This document shows positions 11,237 through 24,900 of a stretch of DNA of 64,000 nt, piece after piece. This DNA is from Nemophila menziesii (Eukaryota > Streptophyta > Magnoliopsida > Boraginales > Hydrophyllaceae), in NCBI GenBank assembly GCA_029959085.1, contig JARWIR010000174.1, forward strand, positions 62,001-126,000, written 5' to 3'. The notes under the pieces are model-generated. The model searched no databases, was not told where the DNA came from, and was given only the letters and a program-made list of their open reading frames with translations. The first letter of the stretch is position 1, and each line of letters opens with the position of its first letter. The position numbers and the translations under genes were made by a program.

Positions 11237-14200
11237 GATGATCTGTTTTACGTGTTGAGATGTGTTTAATTGACTTTTAGGTTGTTTTTAATATTCTATT
11301 TTAGGATATCGTATTTTGGCTCAGTTAGGGTTTTACCAACCGTAACATTCAACCCTAATTTCTAAAGTCTCTAACGTTATACCCTAAACCATAAACACAA
11401 AACCTTAACCCTATAACCTACACCTAATCCATCACCATAAGCCCTAAATACTAACCATAAACTCTAACAATAAACCGTAACCAGAAACCCCAAACCCTAA
11501 ACACTAAACCTTATACCCTAATCCAAAAACCTTAGTCACTGTACCCTAACCATGGATATGATAATAACGTTAAGATTTTGGCTTGTTTCTATCATCCAAA
11601 CACGTTGCAAACCGTTTTTAAGGTTTTTGAAGTTCCCCGAAGGATTTCTGCTAACTTTCGCATACTATCTCCGAATGGGGCACATAATTTTTGTTTTTTG
11701 AGTGCGTTAGGCCTTCTGGGACCGACAGATGGCTTCACCATCTAAGATGATCTGTTTTACGTGTTGAGATGTGTTTTATTGACTTTTAGGTTGTTTTTAA
11801 TATTCTATTTTAGGATATCGTATTTTGGCTCAGTTAGGGTTTTACCAACCGTAACATTCAACCCTAATTTCTAAATCTCTAACGTCATACCCTAAACCAT
11901 AAACACAAAACCTTAACCCTATAACCTACACCTAATCCATCACCATAAGCCCTAAATACTAACCATAAACTCTAACCATAAACCGTAACCAGAAACCCCA
12001 TACCCTAAACACCAAACCTTATACCCTAATCCAAAAACCTTAGTCACTGTACCCTAACTATGGATATGATAATAACGTGAAGATTTTGGATTGTTTCTAT
12101 CATCCAAACGCTTTGCAAACCGTTTTTAAGGTTTTTGAAGTTCCCCGAAGAATTTTTGCTACTTTCGCATACTTTCTCAGAATGGGACACATAATATATG
12201 TTTTTTGAGTGCGTTGGGCCTTCTGGGACCGACAGATAGCTTCGCCATCTAAGATGATCTGTTTTACGTGTTGAGATGTGTTTAATTGACTTTTAGGTTG
12301 TTTTTAATATTCTATTTTAGGATATCGTATTTTGGCTCAGTTAGGGTTTTACCAACCGTAACATTCAACCCTAATTTCTAAAGTATCTAACGTTATACCC
12401 TAAACCATAAACACAAAACCTTAACCCTATAACCTACACCTAATCCATCACCATAAGCCCTAAATACTAACCATAAACTCTAACAATAAACCGTAACCAG
12501 AAACCCCAAACCCTAAACACTAAACCTAATACCATAATCACATAACCTTAGTCAGTGAACCCTAACCATGGAAAGGATAATAACGTGAAGATTTTGGCTT
12601 GTTTCTATCATCCAAACACGTTGCAAACCGTTTTTAAGGTTTTTGAAGTTCCCCGAAGGATTTCTGCTAACTTTCGCATACTTTCTCAGAATGGGGCACA
12701 TAATATTTGTTTTTTGAGTGCGTTGGGCCTTCTGGGACCGACAGATAGCTTCGCCATCTAAGATGATCTGTTTTACGTGTTGAGATGTGTTTTATTGACT
12801 TTTAGGTTGTTTTTAATATTCTATTTTAGGATATCGTATTTTGGCTCAGTTAGGGTTTTACCAACCGTAACATTCAACAATAATTTCTAAAGTCTCTAAC
12901 GTTATACCCTAAACCATAAACACAAAACCTTAACCCTATAACCTACACCTAATCCATCACCATAAGCCCTAAATACTAACCATAAACTCTAACAATAAAC
13001 CGTAACCAGAAACCCCAAACCCTAAACACTAAACCTTATACCCTAATCCAAAAACCTTAGTCACTGTACCCTAACCATGGATATGATAATAACGTTAAGA
13101 TTTTGGCTTGTTTCTATCATCCAAACACGTTGCAAACCGTTTTTAAGGTTTTTGAAGTTCCCCGAAGGATTTCTGCTAACTTTCGCATACTATCTCAGAA
13201 TGGGGCACATAATTTTTGTTTTTTGAGTGCGTTAGGCCTTCTGGGACCGACAGATGGCTTCCCCATCTAAGATGATCTGTTTTACGTGTTGAGATGTGTT
13301 TTATTGACTTTTAGGTTGTTTTTAATATTCTATTTTAGGATATCGTATTTTGGCTCAGTTAGGGTTTTACCAACCGTAACATTCAACCCTAATTTCTAAA
13401 TCTCTAACGTCATACCCTAAACCATAAACACAAAACCTTAACCCTATAACCTACACCTAATCCATCACCATAAGCCCTAAATACTAACCATAAACTCTAA
13501 CCATAAACCGTAACCAGAAACCCCATACCCTAAACACCAAACCTTATACCCTAATCCAAAAACCTTAGTCACTGTACCCTAACTATGGATATGATAATAA
13601 CGTGAAGATTTTGGCTTGTTTCTATCATCCAAACGCTTTGCAAACCGTTTTTAAGGTTTTTGAAGTTCCCCGAAGAATTTTTGCTACTTTCGCATACTTT
13701 CTCAGAATGGGACACATAATATATGTTTTTTGAGTGCGTTGGGCCTTCTGGGACCGACAGATAGCTTCGCCATCTAAGATGATCTGTTTTACGTGTTGAG
13801 ATGTGTTTAATTGACTTTTAGGTTGTTTTTAATATTCTATTTTAGGATATCGTATTTTGGCTCAGTTAGGGTTTTACCAACCGTAACATTCAACCCTAAT
13901 TTCTAAAGTATCTAACGTTATACCCTAAACCATAAACACAAAACCTTAACCCTATAACCTACACCTAATCCATCACCATAAGCCCTAAATACTAACCATA
14001 AACTCTAACAATAAACCGTAACCAGAAACCCCAAACCCTAAACACTAAACCTAATACCATAATCACATAACCTTAGTCAGTGAACCCTAACCATGGAAAG
14101 GATAATAACGTGAAGATTTTGGCTTGTTTCTATCATCCAAACACGTTGCAAACCGTTTTTAAGGTTTTTGAAGTTCCCCGAAGGATTTCTGCTAACTTTC

Positions 14201-14286
14201 GCATACTTTCTCAGAATGGGGCACATAATATTTGTTTTTTGAGTGCGTTGGGCCTTCTGGGACCGACAGATAGCTTCGCCATCTAA
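11237..14286. repeat. HOR block CAB-CAB (6 monomers) with a C/E chimera
   Basis: Starts: C 11237 (gtgtttaattgac, ctccgaa), A 11746 (ttttggattg), B 12253, C/E 12762, A 13271, B 13778. The monomer at 12762 has a C-type head with caacaataattt but an E-type tail ending ggcttccccatct. It sits where the related string at 14287-18861 and the one at 73-5146 have C then A, B, D, E. This fits an in-register exchange that joined a C head to an E tail and dropped the monomers between. Confidence 0.85.
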
Positions 14287-17200
14287 GATGATCTGTTTTA
14301 CGTGTTGAGATGTGTTTTATTGACTTTTAGGTTGTTTTTAATATTCTATTTTAGGATATCGTATTTTGGCTCAGTTAGGGTTTTACCAACCGTAACATTC
14401 AACCCTAATTTCTAAAGTCTCTAACGTTATACCCTAAACCATAAACACAAAACCTTAACCCTATAACCTACACCTAATCCATCACCATAAGCCCTAAATA
14501 CTAACCATAAACTCTAACAATAAACCGTAACCAGAAACCCCAAACCCTAAACACTAAACCTTATACCCTAATCCAAAAACCTTAGTCACTGTACCCTAAC
14601 CATGGATATGATAATAACGTTAAGATTTTGGCTTGTTTCTATCATCCAAACACGTTGCAAACCGTTTTTAAGGTTTTTGAAGTTCCCCGAAGGATTTCTG
14701 CTAACTTTCGCATACTATCTCCGAATGGGGCACATAATTTTTGTTTTTTGAGTGCGTTAGGCCTTCTGGGACCGACAGATGGCTTCACCATCTAAGATGA
14801 TCTGTTTTACGTGTTGAGATGTGTTTTATTGACTTTTAGGTTGTTTTTAATATTCTATTTTAGGATATCGTATTTTGGCTCAGTTAGGGTTTTACCAACC
14901 GTAACATTCAACCCTAATTTCTAAATCTCTAACGTCATACCCTAAACCATAAACACAAAACCTTAACCCTATAACCTACACCTAATCCATCACCATAAGC
15001 CCTAAATACTAACCATAAACTCTAACCATAAACCGTAACCAGAAACCCCATACCCTAAACACCAAACCTTATACCCTAATCCAAAAACCTTAGTCACTGT
15101 ACCCTAACTATGGATATGATAATAACGTGAAGATTTTGGCTTGTTTCTATCATCCAAACGCTTTGCAAACCGTTTTTAAGGTTTTTGAAGTTCCCCGAAG
15201 AATTTTTGCTACTTTCGCATACTTTCTCAGAATGGGACACATAATATATGTTTTTTGAGTGCGTTGGGCCTTCTGGGACCGACAGATAGCTTCGCCATCT
15301 AAGATGATCTGTTTTACGTGTTGAGATGTGTTTAATTGACTTTTAGGTTGTTTTTAATATTCTATTTTAGGATATCGTATTTTGGCTCAGTTAGGGTTTT
15401 ACCAACCGTAACATTCAACCCTAATTTCTAAAGTATCTAACGTTATACCCTAAACCATAAACACAAAACCTTAACCCTATAACCTACACCTAATCCATCA
15501 CCATAAGCCCTAAATACTAACCATAAACTCTAACAATAAACCGTAACCAGAAACCCCAAACCCTAAACACTAAACTTAATACCATAATCACATAACCTTA
15601 GTCAGTGAACCCTAACCATGGAAAGGATAATAACGTGAAGATTTTGGCTTGTTTCTATCATCCAAACACGTTGCAAACCGTTTTTAAGGTTTTTGAAGTT
15701 CCCCGAAGGATTTCTGCTAACTTTCGCATACTTTCTCAGAATGGGGCACATAATATTTGTTTTTTGAGTGCGTTGGGCCTTCTGGGACCGACAGATAGCT
15801 TCGCCATCTAAGATGATCTGTTTTACGTGTTGAGATGTGTTTAATTGACTTTTAGGTTGTTTTTAATATTCTATTTTAGGATATCGTATTTTGGCTCAGT
15901 TAGGGTTTTACCAACCGTAACATTCAACCCTAATTTCTAAAGTCTCTAACGTTATACCCTAAACCATAAACACAAAACCTTAACCCTATAACCTACACCT
16001 AATCCATCACCATAAGCCCTAAATACTAACCATAAACTCTAACAATAAACCGTAACCAGAAACCCCAAACCCTAAACACTAAACCTTATACCCTAATCCA
16101 AAAACCTTAGTCACTGTACCCTAACCATGGATATGATAATAACGTTAAGATTTTGGCTTGTTTCTATCATCCAAACACGTTGCAAACCGTTTTTAAGGTT
16201 TTTGAAGTTCCCCGAAGGATTTCTGCTAACTTTCGCATACTATCTCCGAATGGGGCACATAATTTTTGTTTTTTGAGTGCGTTAGGCCTTCTGGGACCGA
16301 CAGATGGCTTCACCATCTAAGATGATCTGTTTTACGTGTTGAGATGTGTTTTATTGACTTTTAGGTTGTTTTTAATATTCTATTTTAGGATATCGTATTT
16401 TGGCTCAGTTAGGGTTTTACCAACCGTAACATTCAACCCTAATTTCTAAATCTCTAACGTCATACCCTAAACCATAAACACAAAACCTTAACCCTATAAC
16501 CTACACCTAATCCATCACCATAAGCCCTAAATACTAACCATAAACTCTAACCATAAACCGTAACCAGAAACCCCATACCCTAAACACCAAACCTTATACC
16601 CTAATCCAAAAACCTTAGTCACTGTACCCTAACTATGGATATGATAATAACGTGAAGATTTTGGATTGTTTCTATCATCCAAACGCTTTGCAAACCGTTT
16701 TTAAGGTTTTTGAAGTTCCCCGAAGAATTTTTGCTACTTTCGCATACTTTCTCAGAATGGGACACATAATATATGTTTTTTGAGTGCGTTGGGCCTTCTG
16801 GGACCGACAGATAGCTTCGCCATCTAAGATGATCTGTTTTACGTGTTGAGATGTGTTTAATTGACTTTTAGGTTGTTTTTAATATTCTATTTTAGGATAT
16901 CGTATTTTGGCTCAGTTAGGGTTTTACCAACCGTAACATTCAACCCTAATTTCTAAAGTATCTAACGTTATACCCTAAACCATAAACACAAAACCTTAAC
17001 CCTATAACCTACACCTAATCCATCACCATAAGCCCTAAATACTAACCATAAACTCTAACAATAAACCGTAACCAGAAACCCCAAACCCTAAACACTAAAC
17101 CTAATACCATAATCACATAACCTTAGTCAGTGAACCCTAACCATGGAAAGGATAATAACGTGAAGATTTTGGCTTGTTTCTATCATCCAAACACGTTGCA

Positions 17201-18861
17201 AACCGTTTTTAAGGTTTTTGAAGTTCCCCGAAGGATTTCTGCTAACTTTCGCATACTTTCTCAGAATGGGGCACATAATATTTGTTTTTTGAGTGCGTTG
17301 GGCCTTCTGGGACCGACAGATAGCTTCGCCATCTAAGATGATCTGTTTTACGTGTTGAGATGTGTTTTATTGACTTTTAGGTTGTTTTTAATATTCTATT
17401 TTAGGATATCGTATTTTGGCTCAGTTAGGGTTTTACCAACCGTAACATTCAACAATAATTTCTAAAGTCTCTAACGTTATACCCTAAACCATAAACACAA
17501 AACCTTAACCCTATAACCTACACCTAATCCATCACCATAAGCCCTAAATACTAACCATAAACTCTAACAATAAACCGTAACCAGAAACCCCAAACCCTAA
17601 ACACTAAACCTTATACCCTAATCCAAAAACCTTAGTCACTGTACCCTAACCATGGATATGATAATAACGTTAAGATTTTGGCTTGTTTCTATCATCCAAA
17701 CACGTTGCAAACCGTTTTTAAGGTTTTTGAAGTTCCCCGAAGGATTTCAGCTAACTTTCGCATACTATCTCAGAATGGGGCACATAATTTTTGTTTTTTG
17801 AGTGCGTTAGGCCTTCTGGGACCGACAGATGGCTTCACCATCTAAGATGATCTGTTTTACGTGTTGAGATGTGTTTTATTGACTTTTAGGTTGTTTTTAA
17901 TATTCTATTTTAGGATATCGTATTTTGGCTCAGTTAGGGTTTTACCAACCGTAACATTCAACCCTAATTTCTAAATCTCTAACGTCATACCCTAAACCAT
18001 AAACACAAAACCTTAACCCTATAACCTACACCTAATCCATCACCATAAGCCCTAAATACTAACCATAAACTCTAACCATAAACCGTAACCAGAAACCCCA
18101 TACCCTAAACACCAAACCTTATACCCTAATCCAAAAACCTTAGTCACTGTACCCTAACTATGGATATGATAATAACGTGAAGATTTTGGCTTGTTTCTAT
18201 CATCCAAACGCTTTGCAAACCGTTTTTAAGGTTTTTGAAGTTCCCCGAAGAATTTTTGCTACTTTCGCATACTTTCTCAGAATGGGACACATAATATATG
18301 TTTTTTGAGTGCGTTGGGCCTTCTGGGACCGACAGATAGCTTCGCCATCTAAGATGATCTGTTTTACGTGTTGAGATGTGTTTAATTGACTTTTAGGTTG
18401 TTTTTAATATTCTATTTTAGGATATCGTATTTTGGCTCAGTTAGGGTTTTACCAACCGTAACATTCAACCCTAATTTCTAAAGTATCTAACGTTATACCC
18501 TAAACCATAAACACAAAACCTTAACCCTATAACCTACACCTAATCCATCACCATAAGCCCTAAATACTAACCATAAACTCTAACAATAAACCGTAACCAG
18601 AAACCCCAAACCCTAAACACTAAACCTAATACCATAATCACATAACCTTAGTCAGTGAACCCTAACCATGCAAAGGATAATAACGTGAAGATTTTGGCTT
18701 GTTTCTATCATCCAAACACGTTGCAAACCGTTTTTAAGGTTTTTGAAGTTCCCCGAAGGATTTCTGCTAACTTTCGCATACTTTCTCAGAATGGGGCACA
18801 TAATATTTGTTTTTTGAGTGCGTTGGGCCTTCTGGGACCGACAGATAGCTTCGCCATCTAA
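14287..18861. repeat. HOR block CAB-CAB-CAB (9 monomers, 4575 bp)
   Basis: Starts: C 14287 (ctccgaa), A 14796, B 15303 (aaacttaatacc), C 15812 (gtgtttaattgac), A 16321 (ttttggattg), B 16828, C 17337 (caacaataattt, ggatttcagctaac), A 17846, B 18353 (ccatgcaaagg). The order and marks match 9712-14286 at a displacement of 4575 bp for most of its length, and match 73-4138 at 14723 bp from the A at 14796 onward. Confidence 0.88.
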
Positions 18862-21800
18862 GATGATCTGTTTTACGTGTTGAGATGTGTTTTATTGACT
18901 TTTAGGTTGTTTTTAATATTCTATTTTAGGATATCGTATTTTGGCTCAGTTAGGGTTTTACCAACCGTAACATTCAACAATAATTTCTAAAGTCTCTAAC
19001 GTTATACCCTAAACCATAAACACAAAACCTTAACCCTATAACCTACACCTAATCCATCACCAAAAGCCCTAAATACTAACCATAAACTCTAACAATAAAC
19101 CGTAACCAGAAACCCCAAACCCTAAACACTAAACCTCATACCATAATCACATAACCTTAGTCACTGAACCCTAACCATGGAAAGGATAATAACGTGAAGA
19201 TTTTGGCTTGTTTTTATCATCCAAAAACGTTGCAAACCGTTTTTAAGGTTTTTGAAGCTTTTCTGCTAACTTTCACATACTTTCTCAGAATGGGGAACAT
19301 AATATTTGTTTTTTGAGTGCGTTGGGCCTTTTGGGACCGCCAGATAGCTTCGCCGTCTAAGATGATCTGATTTACGTGTTGAGATGTGTTTTATTGACTT
19401 TTAGGTTGTTTTTAATATTCTATTTTAGGATATCGTATATTGGCTCAGTTAGGGTTTTATCAACCGTAACATTCAACCCTAATTTCTAAAGTCTCTAACG
19501 TTATACCCTAAACCATAAACACAAAACCTTAACCCTATAACCTACACCTAATCCATCACCATAAGCCCTAAATACTAACCATAAACTCGAACAATAAACC
19601 GTAACCAGAAACCCCAAACCCTAAACACTAAACCTTATACCCTAATCCAAAAACCTTAGTCACTGTACCCTAACCATGGATATGATAATAACGTTAAGAT
19701 TTTGGCTTGTTTCTATCATCCAAACACGTTGCAAACCGTTTTTAAGGTTTTTGAAGTTCCCCGAAGGATTTCTGCTAACTTTCGCATACTATCTCAGAAT
19801 GGGGCACATAATTTTTGTTTTTTGAGTGCGTTAGGCCTTCTGGGACCGACAGATGGCTTCCCCATCTAAGATGATCTGTTTTATGTGTTGAGATGTGTTT
19901 TATTGACTTTTAGGTTGTTTTTAATATTCTATTTTAGGATATCGTATTTTGGCTCAGTTAGGGTTTTACCAACCGTAACATTCAACCCTAATTTCTAAAT
20001 CTCTAACGTCATACCCTAAACCATAAACACAAAACCTTAACCCTATAACCTACACCTAATCCATCACCATAAGCCCTAAATACTAACCATAAACTCTAAC
20101 CATAAACCGTAACCAGAAACCCCATACCCTAAACACCAAACCTTATACCCTAATCCAAAAACCTTAGTCACTGTACCCTAACTATGGATATGATAATAAC
20201 GTGAAGATTTTGGCTTGTTTCTATCATCCAAACGCTTTGCAAACCGTTTTTAAGGTTTTTGAAGTTCCCCGAAGAATTTTTGCTACTTTCGCATACTTTC
20301 TCAGAATGGGACACATAATATATGTTTTTTGAGTGCGTTGGGCCTTCTGGGACCGACAGATAGCTTCGCCATCTAAGATGATCTGTTTTACGTGTTGAGA
20401 TGTGTTTAATTGACTTTTAGGTTGTTTTTAATATTCTATTTTAGGATATCGTATTTTGGCTCAGTTAGGGTTTTACCAACCGTAACATTCAACCCTAATT
20501 TCTAAAGTATCTAACGTTATACCCTAAACCATAAACACAAAACCTTAACCCTATAACCTACACCTAATCCATCACCATAAGCCCTAAATACTAACCATAA
20601 ACTCTAACAATAAACCGTAACCAGAAACCCCAAACCCTATACACTAAACCTAATACCATAATCACATAACCTTAGTCAGTGAACCCTAACCATGGAAAGG
20701 ATAATAACGTGAAGATTTTGGCTTGTTTCTATCATCCAAACACGTTGCAAACCGTTTTTAAGGTTTTTGAAGTTCCCCGAAGGATTTCTGCTAACTTTCG
20801 CATACTTTCTCAGAATGGGGCACATAATATTTGTTTTTTGAGTGCGTTGGGCCTTCTGGGACCGACAGATAGCTTCGCCATCTAAGATGATCTGTTTTAC
20901 GTGTTGAGATGTGTTTTATTGACTTTTAGGTTGTTTTTAATATTCTATTTTAGGATATCGTATTTTGGCTCAGTTAGGGTTTTACCAACCGTAACATTCA
21001 ACCCTAATTTCTAAATCTCTAACGTCATACCCTAAACCATAAACACAAAACCTTAACCCTATAACCTACACCTAATCCATCACCATAAGCCCTAAATACT
21101 AACCATAAACTCTAACCATAAACCGTAACCAGAAACCCCATACCCTAAACACCAAACCTTATACCCTAATCCAAAAACCTTAGTCACTGTACCCTAACTA
21201 TGGATATGATAATAACGTGAAGATTTTGGCTTGTTTCTATCATCCAAACGCTTTGCAAACCGTTTTTAAGGTTTTTGAAGTTCCCCGAAGAATTTTTGCT
21301 ACTTTCGCATACTTTCTCAGAATGGGACACATAATATATGTTTTTTGAGTGCGTTGGGCCTTCTGGGACCGACAGATAGCTTCGCCATCTAAGATGATCT
21401 GTTTTACGTGTTGAGATGTGTTTAATTGACTTTTAGGTTGTTTTTAATATTCTATTTTAGGATATCGTATTTTGGCTCAGTTAGGGTTTTACCAACCGTA
21501 ACATTCAACCCTAATTTCTAAAGTATCTAACGTTATACCCTAAACCATAAACACAAAACCTTAACCCTATAACCTACACCTAATCCATCACCATAAGCCC
21601 TAAATACTAACCATAAACTCTAACAATAAACCGTAACCAGAAACCCCAAACCCTAAACACTAAACCTAATACCATAATCACATAACCTTAGTCAGTGAAC
21701 CCTAACCATGCAAAGGATAATAACGTGAAGATTTTGGCTTGTTTCTATCATCCAAACACGTTGCAAACCGTTTTTAAGGTTTTTGAAGTTCCCCGAAGGA

Positions 21801-21901
21801 TTTCTGCTAACTTTCGCATACTTTCTCAGAATGGGGCACATAATATTTGTTTTTTGAGTGCGTTGGGCCTTCTGGGACCGACAGATAGCTTCGCCATCTA
21901 A
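18862..21901. repeat. Six-monomer unit DEABAB (3040 bp), C monomer missing
   Basis: Starts: D 18862, E 19361, A 19870, B 20377, A 20886, B 21393. At 20885/20886 a B runs straight into an A, with no C between and no lost or gained base. B at 20377 has caaccctatacac-type text (t at 20640), and B at 21393 has ccatgcaaagg. D has two private changes (caaaagccc, ggggaacat), and A at 19870 has tttatgtgttg. Confidence 0.87.
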
Positions 21902-24900
21902 GATGATCTGTTTTACGTGTTGAGATGTGTTTTATTGACTTTTAGGTTGTTTTTAATATTCTATTTTAGGATATCGTATTTTGGCTCAGTTAGGGTTTTA
22001 CCAACCGTAACATTCAACAATAATTTCTAAAGTCTCTAACGTTATACCCTAAACCATAAACACAAAACCTTAACCCTATAACCTACACCTAATCCATCAC
22101 CATAAGCCCTAAATACTAACCATAAACTCTAACAATAAACCGTAACCAGAAACCCCAAACCCTAAACACTAAACCTCATACCATAATCACATAACCTTAG
22201 TCACTGAACCCTAACCATGGAAAGGATAATAACGTGAAGATTTTGGCTTGTTTTTATCATCCAAAAACGTTGCAAACCGTTTTTAAGGTTTTTGAAGCTT
22301 TTCTGCTAACTTTCACATACTTTCTCAGAATGGGGCACATAATATTTGTTTTTTGAGTGCGTTGGGCCTTTTGGGACCGCCAGATAGCTTCGCCGTCTAA
22401 GATGATCTGATTTACGTGTTGAGATGTGTTTTATTGACTTTTAGGTTGTTTTTAATATTCTATTTTAGGATATCGTATATTGGCTCAGTTAGGGTTTTAT
22501 CAACCGTAACATTCAACCCTAATTTCTAAAGTCTCTAACGTTATACCCTAAACCATAAACACAAAACCTTAACCCTATAACCTACACCTAATCCATCACC
22601 ATAAGCCCTAAATACTAACCATAAACTCGAACAATAAACCGTAACCAGAAACCCCAAACCCTAAACACTAAACCTTATACCCTAATCCAAAAACCTTAGT
22701 CACTGTACCCTAACCATGGATATGATAATAACGTTAAGATTTTGGCTTGTTTCTATCATCCAAACACGTTGCAAACCGTTTTTAAGGTTTTTGAAGTTCC
22801 CCGAAGGATTTCTGCTAACTTTCGCATACTATCTCAGAATGGGGCACATAATTTTTGTTTTTTGAGTGCGTTAGGCCTTCTGGGACCGACAGATGGCTTC
22901 CCCATCTAAGATGATCTGTTTTACGTGTTGAGATGTGTTTTATTGACTTTTAGGTTGTTTTTAATATTCTATTTTAGGATATCGTATTTTGGCTCAGTTA
23001 GGGTTTTACCAACCGTAACATTCAACCCTAATTTCTAAATCTCTAACGTCATACCCTAAACCATAAACACAAAACCTTAACCCTATAACCTACACCTAAT
23101 CCATCACCATAAGCCCTAAATACTAACCATAAACTCTAACCATAAACCGTAACCAGAAACCCCATACCCTAAACACCAAACCTTATACCCTAATCCAAAA
23201 ACCTTAGTCACTGTACCCTAACTATGGATATGATAATAACGTGAAGAATTTGGCTTGTTTCTATCATCCAAACGCTTTGCAAACCGTTTTTAAGGTTTTT
23301 GAAGTTCCCCGAAGAATTTTTGCTACTTTCGCATACTTTCTCAGAATGGGACACATAATATATGTTTTTTGAGTGCGTTGGGCCTTCTGGGACCGACAGA
23401 TAGCTTCGCCATCTAAGATGATCTGTTTTACGTGTTGAGATGTGTTTAATTGACTTTTAGGTTGTTTTTAATATTCTATTTTAGGATATCGTATTTTGGC
23501 TCAGTTAGGGTTTTACCAACCGTAACATTCAACCCTAATTTCTAAAGTATCTAACGTTATACCCTAAACCATAAACACAAAACCTTAACCCTATAACCTA
23601 CACCTAATCCATCACCATAAGCCCTAAATACTAACCATAAACTCTAACAATAAACCGTAACCAGAAACCCCAAACCCTATACACTAAACCTAATACCATA
23701 ATCACATAACCTTAGTCAGTGAACCCTAACCATGGAAAGGATAATAACGTGAAGATTTTGGCTTGTTTCTATCATCCAAACACGTTGCAAACCGTTTTTA
23801 AGGTTTTTGAAGTTCCCCGAAGGATTTCTGCTAACTTTCGCATACTTTCTCAGAATGGGGCACATAATATTTGTTTTTTGAGTGCGTTGGGCCTTCTGGG
23901 ACCGACAGATAGCTTCGCCATCTAAGATGATCTGTTTTACGTGTTGAGATGTGTTTTATTGACTTTTAGGTTGTTTTTAATATTCTATTTTAGGATATCG
24001 TATTTTGGCTCAGTTAGGGTTTTACCAACCGTAACATTCAACCCTAATTTCTAAAGTCTCTAACGTTATACCCTAAACCATAAACACAAAACCTTAACCC
24101 TATAACCTACACCTAATCCATCACCATAAGCCCTAAATACTAACCATAAACTCTAACAATAAACCGTAACCAGAAACCCCAAACCCTAAACACTAAACCT
24201 TATACCCTAATCCAAAAACCTTAGTCACTGTACCCTAACCATGGATATGATAATAACGTTAAGATTTTGGCTTGTTTCTATCATCCAAACACGTTGCAAA
24301 CCGTTTTTAAGGTTTTTGAAGTTCCCCGAAGGATTTCTGCTAACTTTCGCATACTATCTCCGAATGGGGCACATAATTTTTGTTTTTTGAGTGCGTTAGG
24401 CCTTCTGGGACCGACAGATGGCTTCACCATCTAAGATGATCTGTTTTACGTGTTGAGATGTGTTTTATTGACTTTTAGGTTGTTTTTAATATTCTATTTT
24501 AGGATATCGTATTTTGGCTCAGTTAGGGTTTTACCAACCGTAACATTCAACCCTAATTTCTAAATCTCTAACGTCATACCCTAAACCATAAACACAAAAC
24601 CTTAACCCTATAACCTACACCTAATCCATCACCATAAGCCCTAAATACTAACCATAAACTCTAACCATAAACCGTAACCAGAAACCCCATACCCTAAACA
24701 CCAAACCTTATACCCTAATCCAAAAACCTTAGTCACTGTACCCTAACTATGGATATGATAATAACGTGAAGATTTTGGCTTGTTTCTATCATCCAAACGC
24801 TTTGCAAACCGTTTTTAAGGTTTTTGAAGTTCCCCGAAGAATTTTTGCTACTTTCGCATACTTTCTCAGAATGGGACACATAATATATGTTTTTTGAGTG

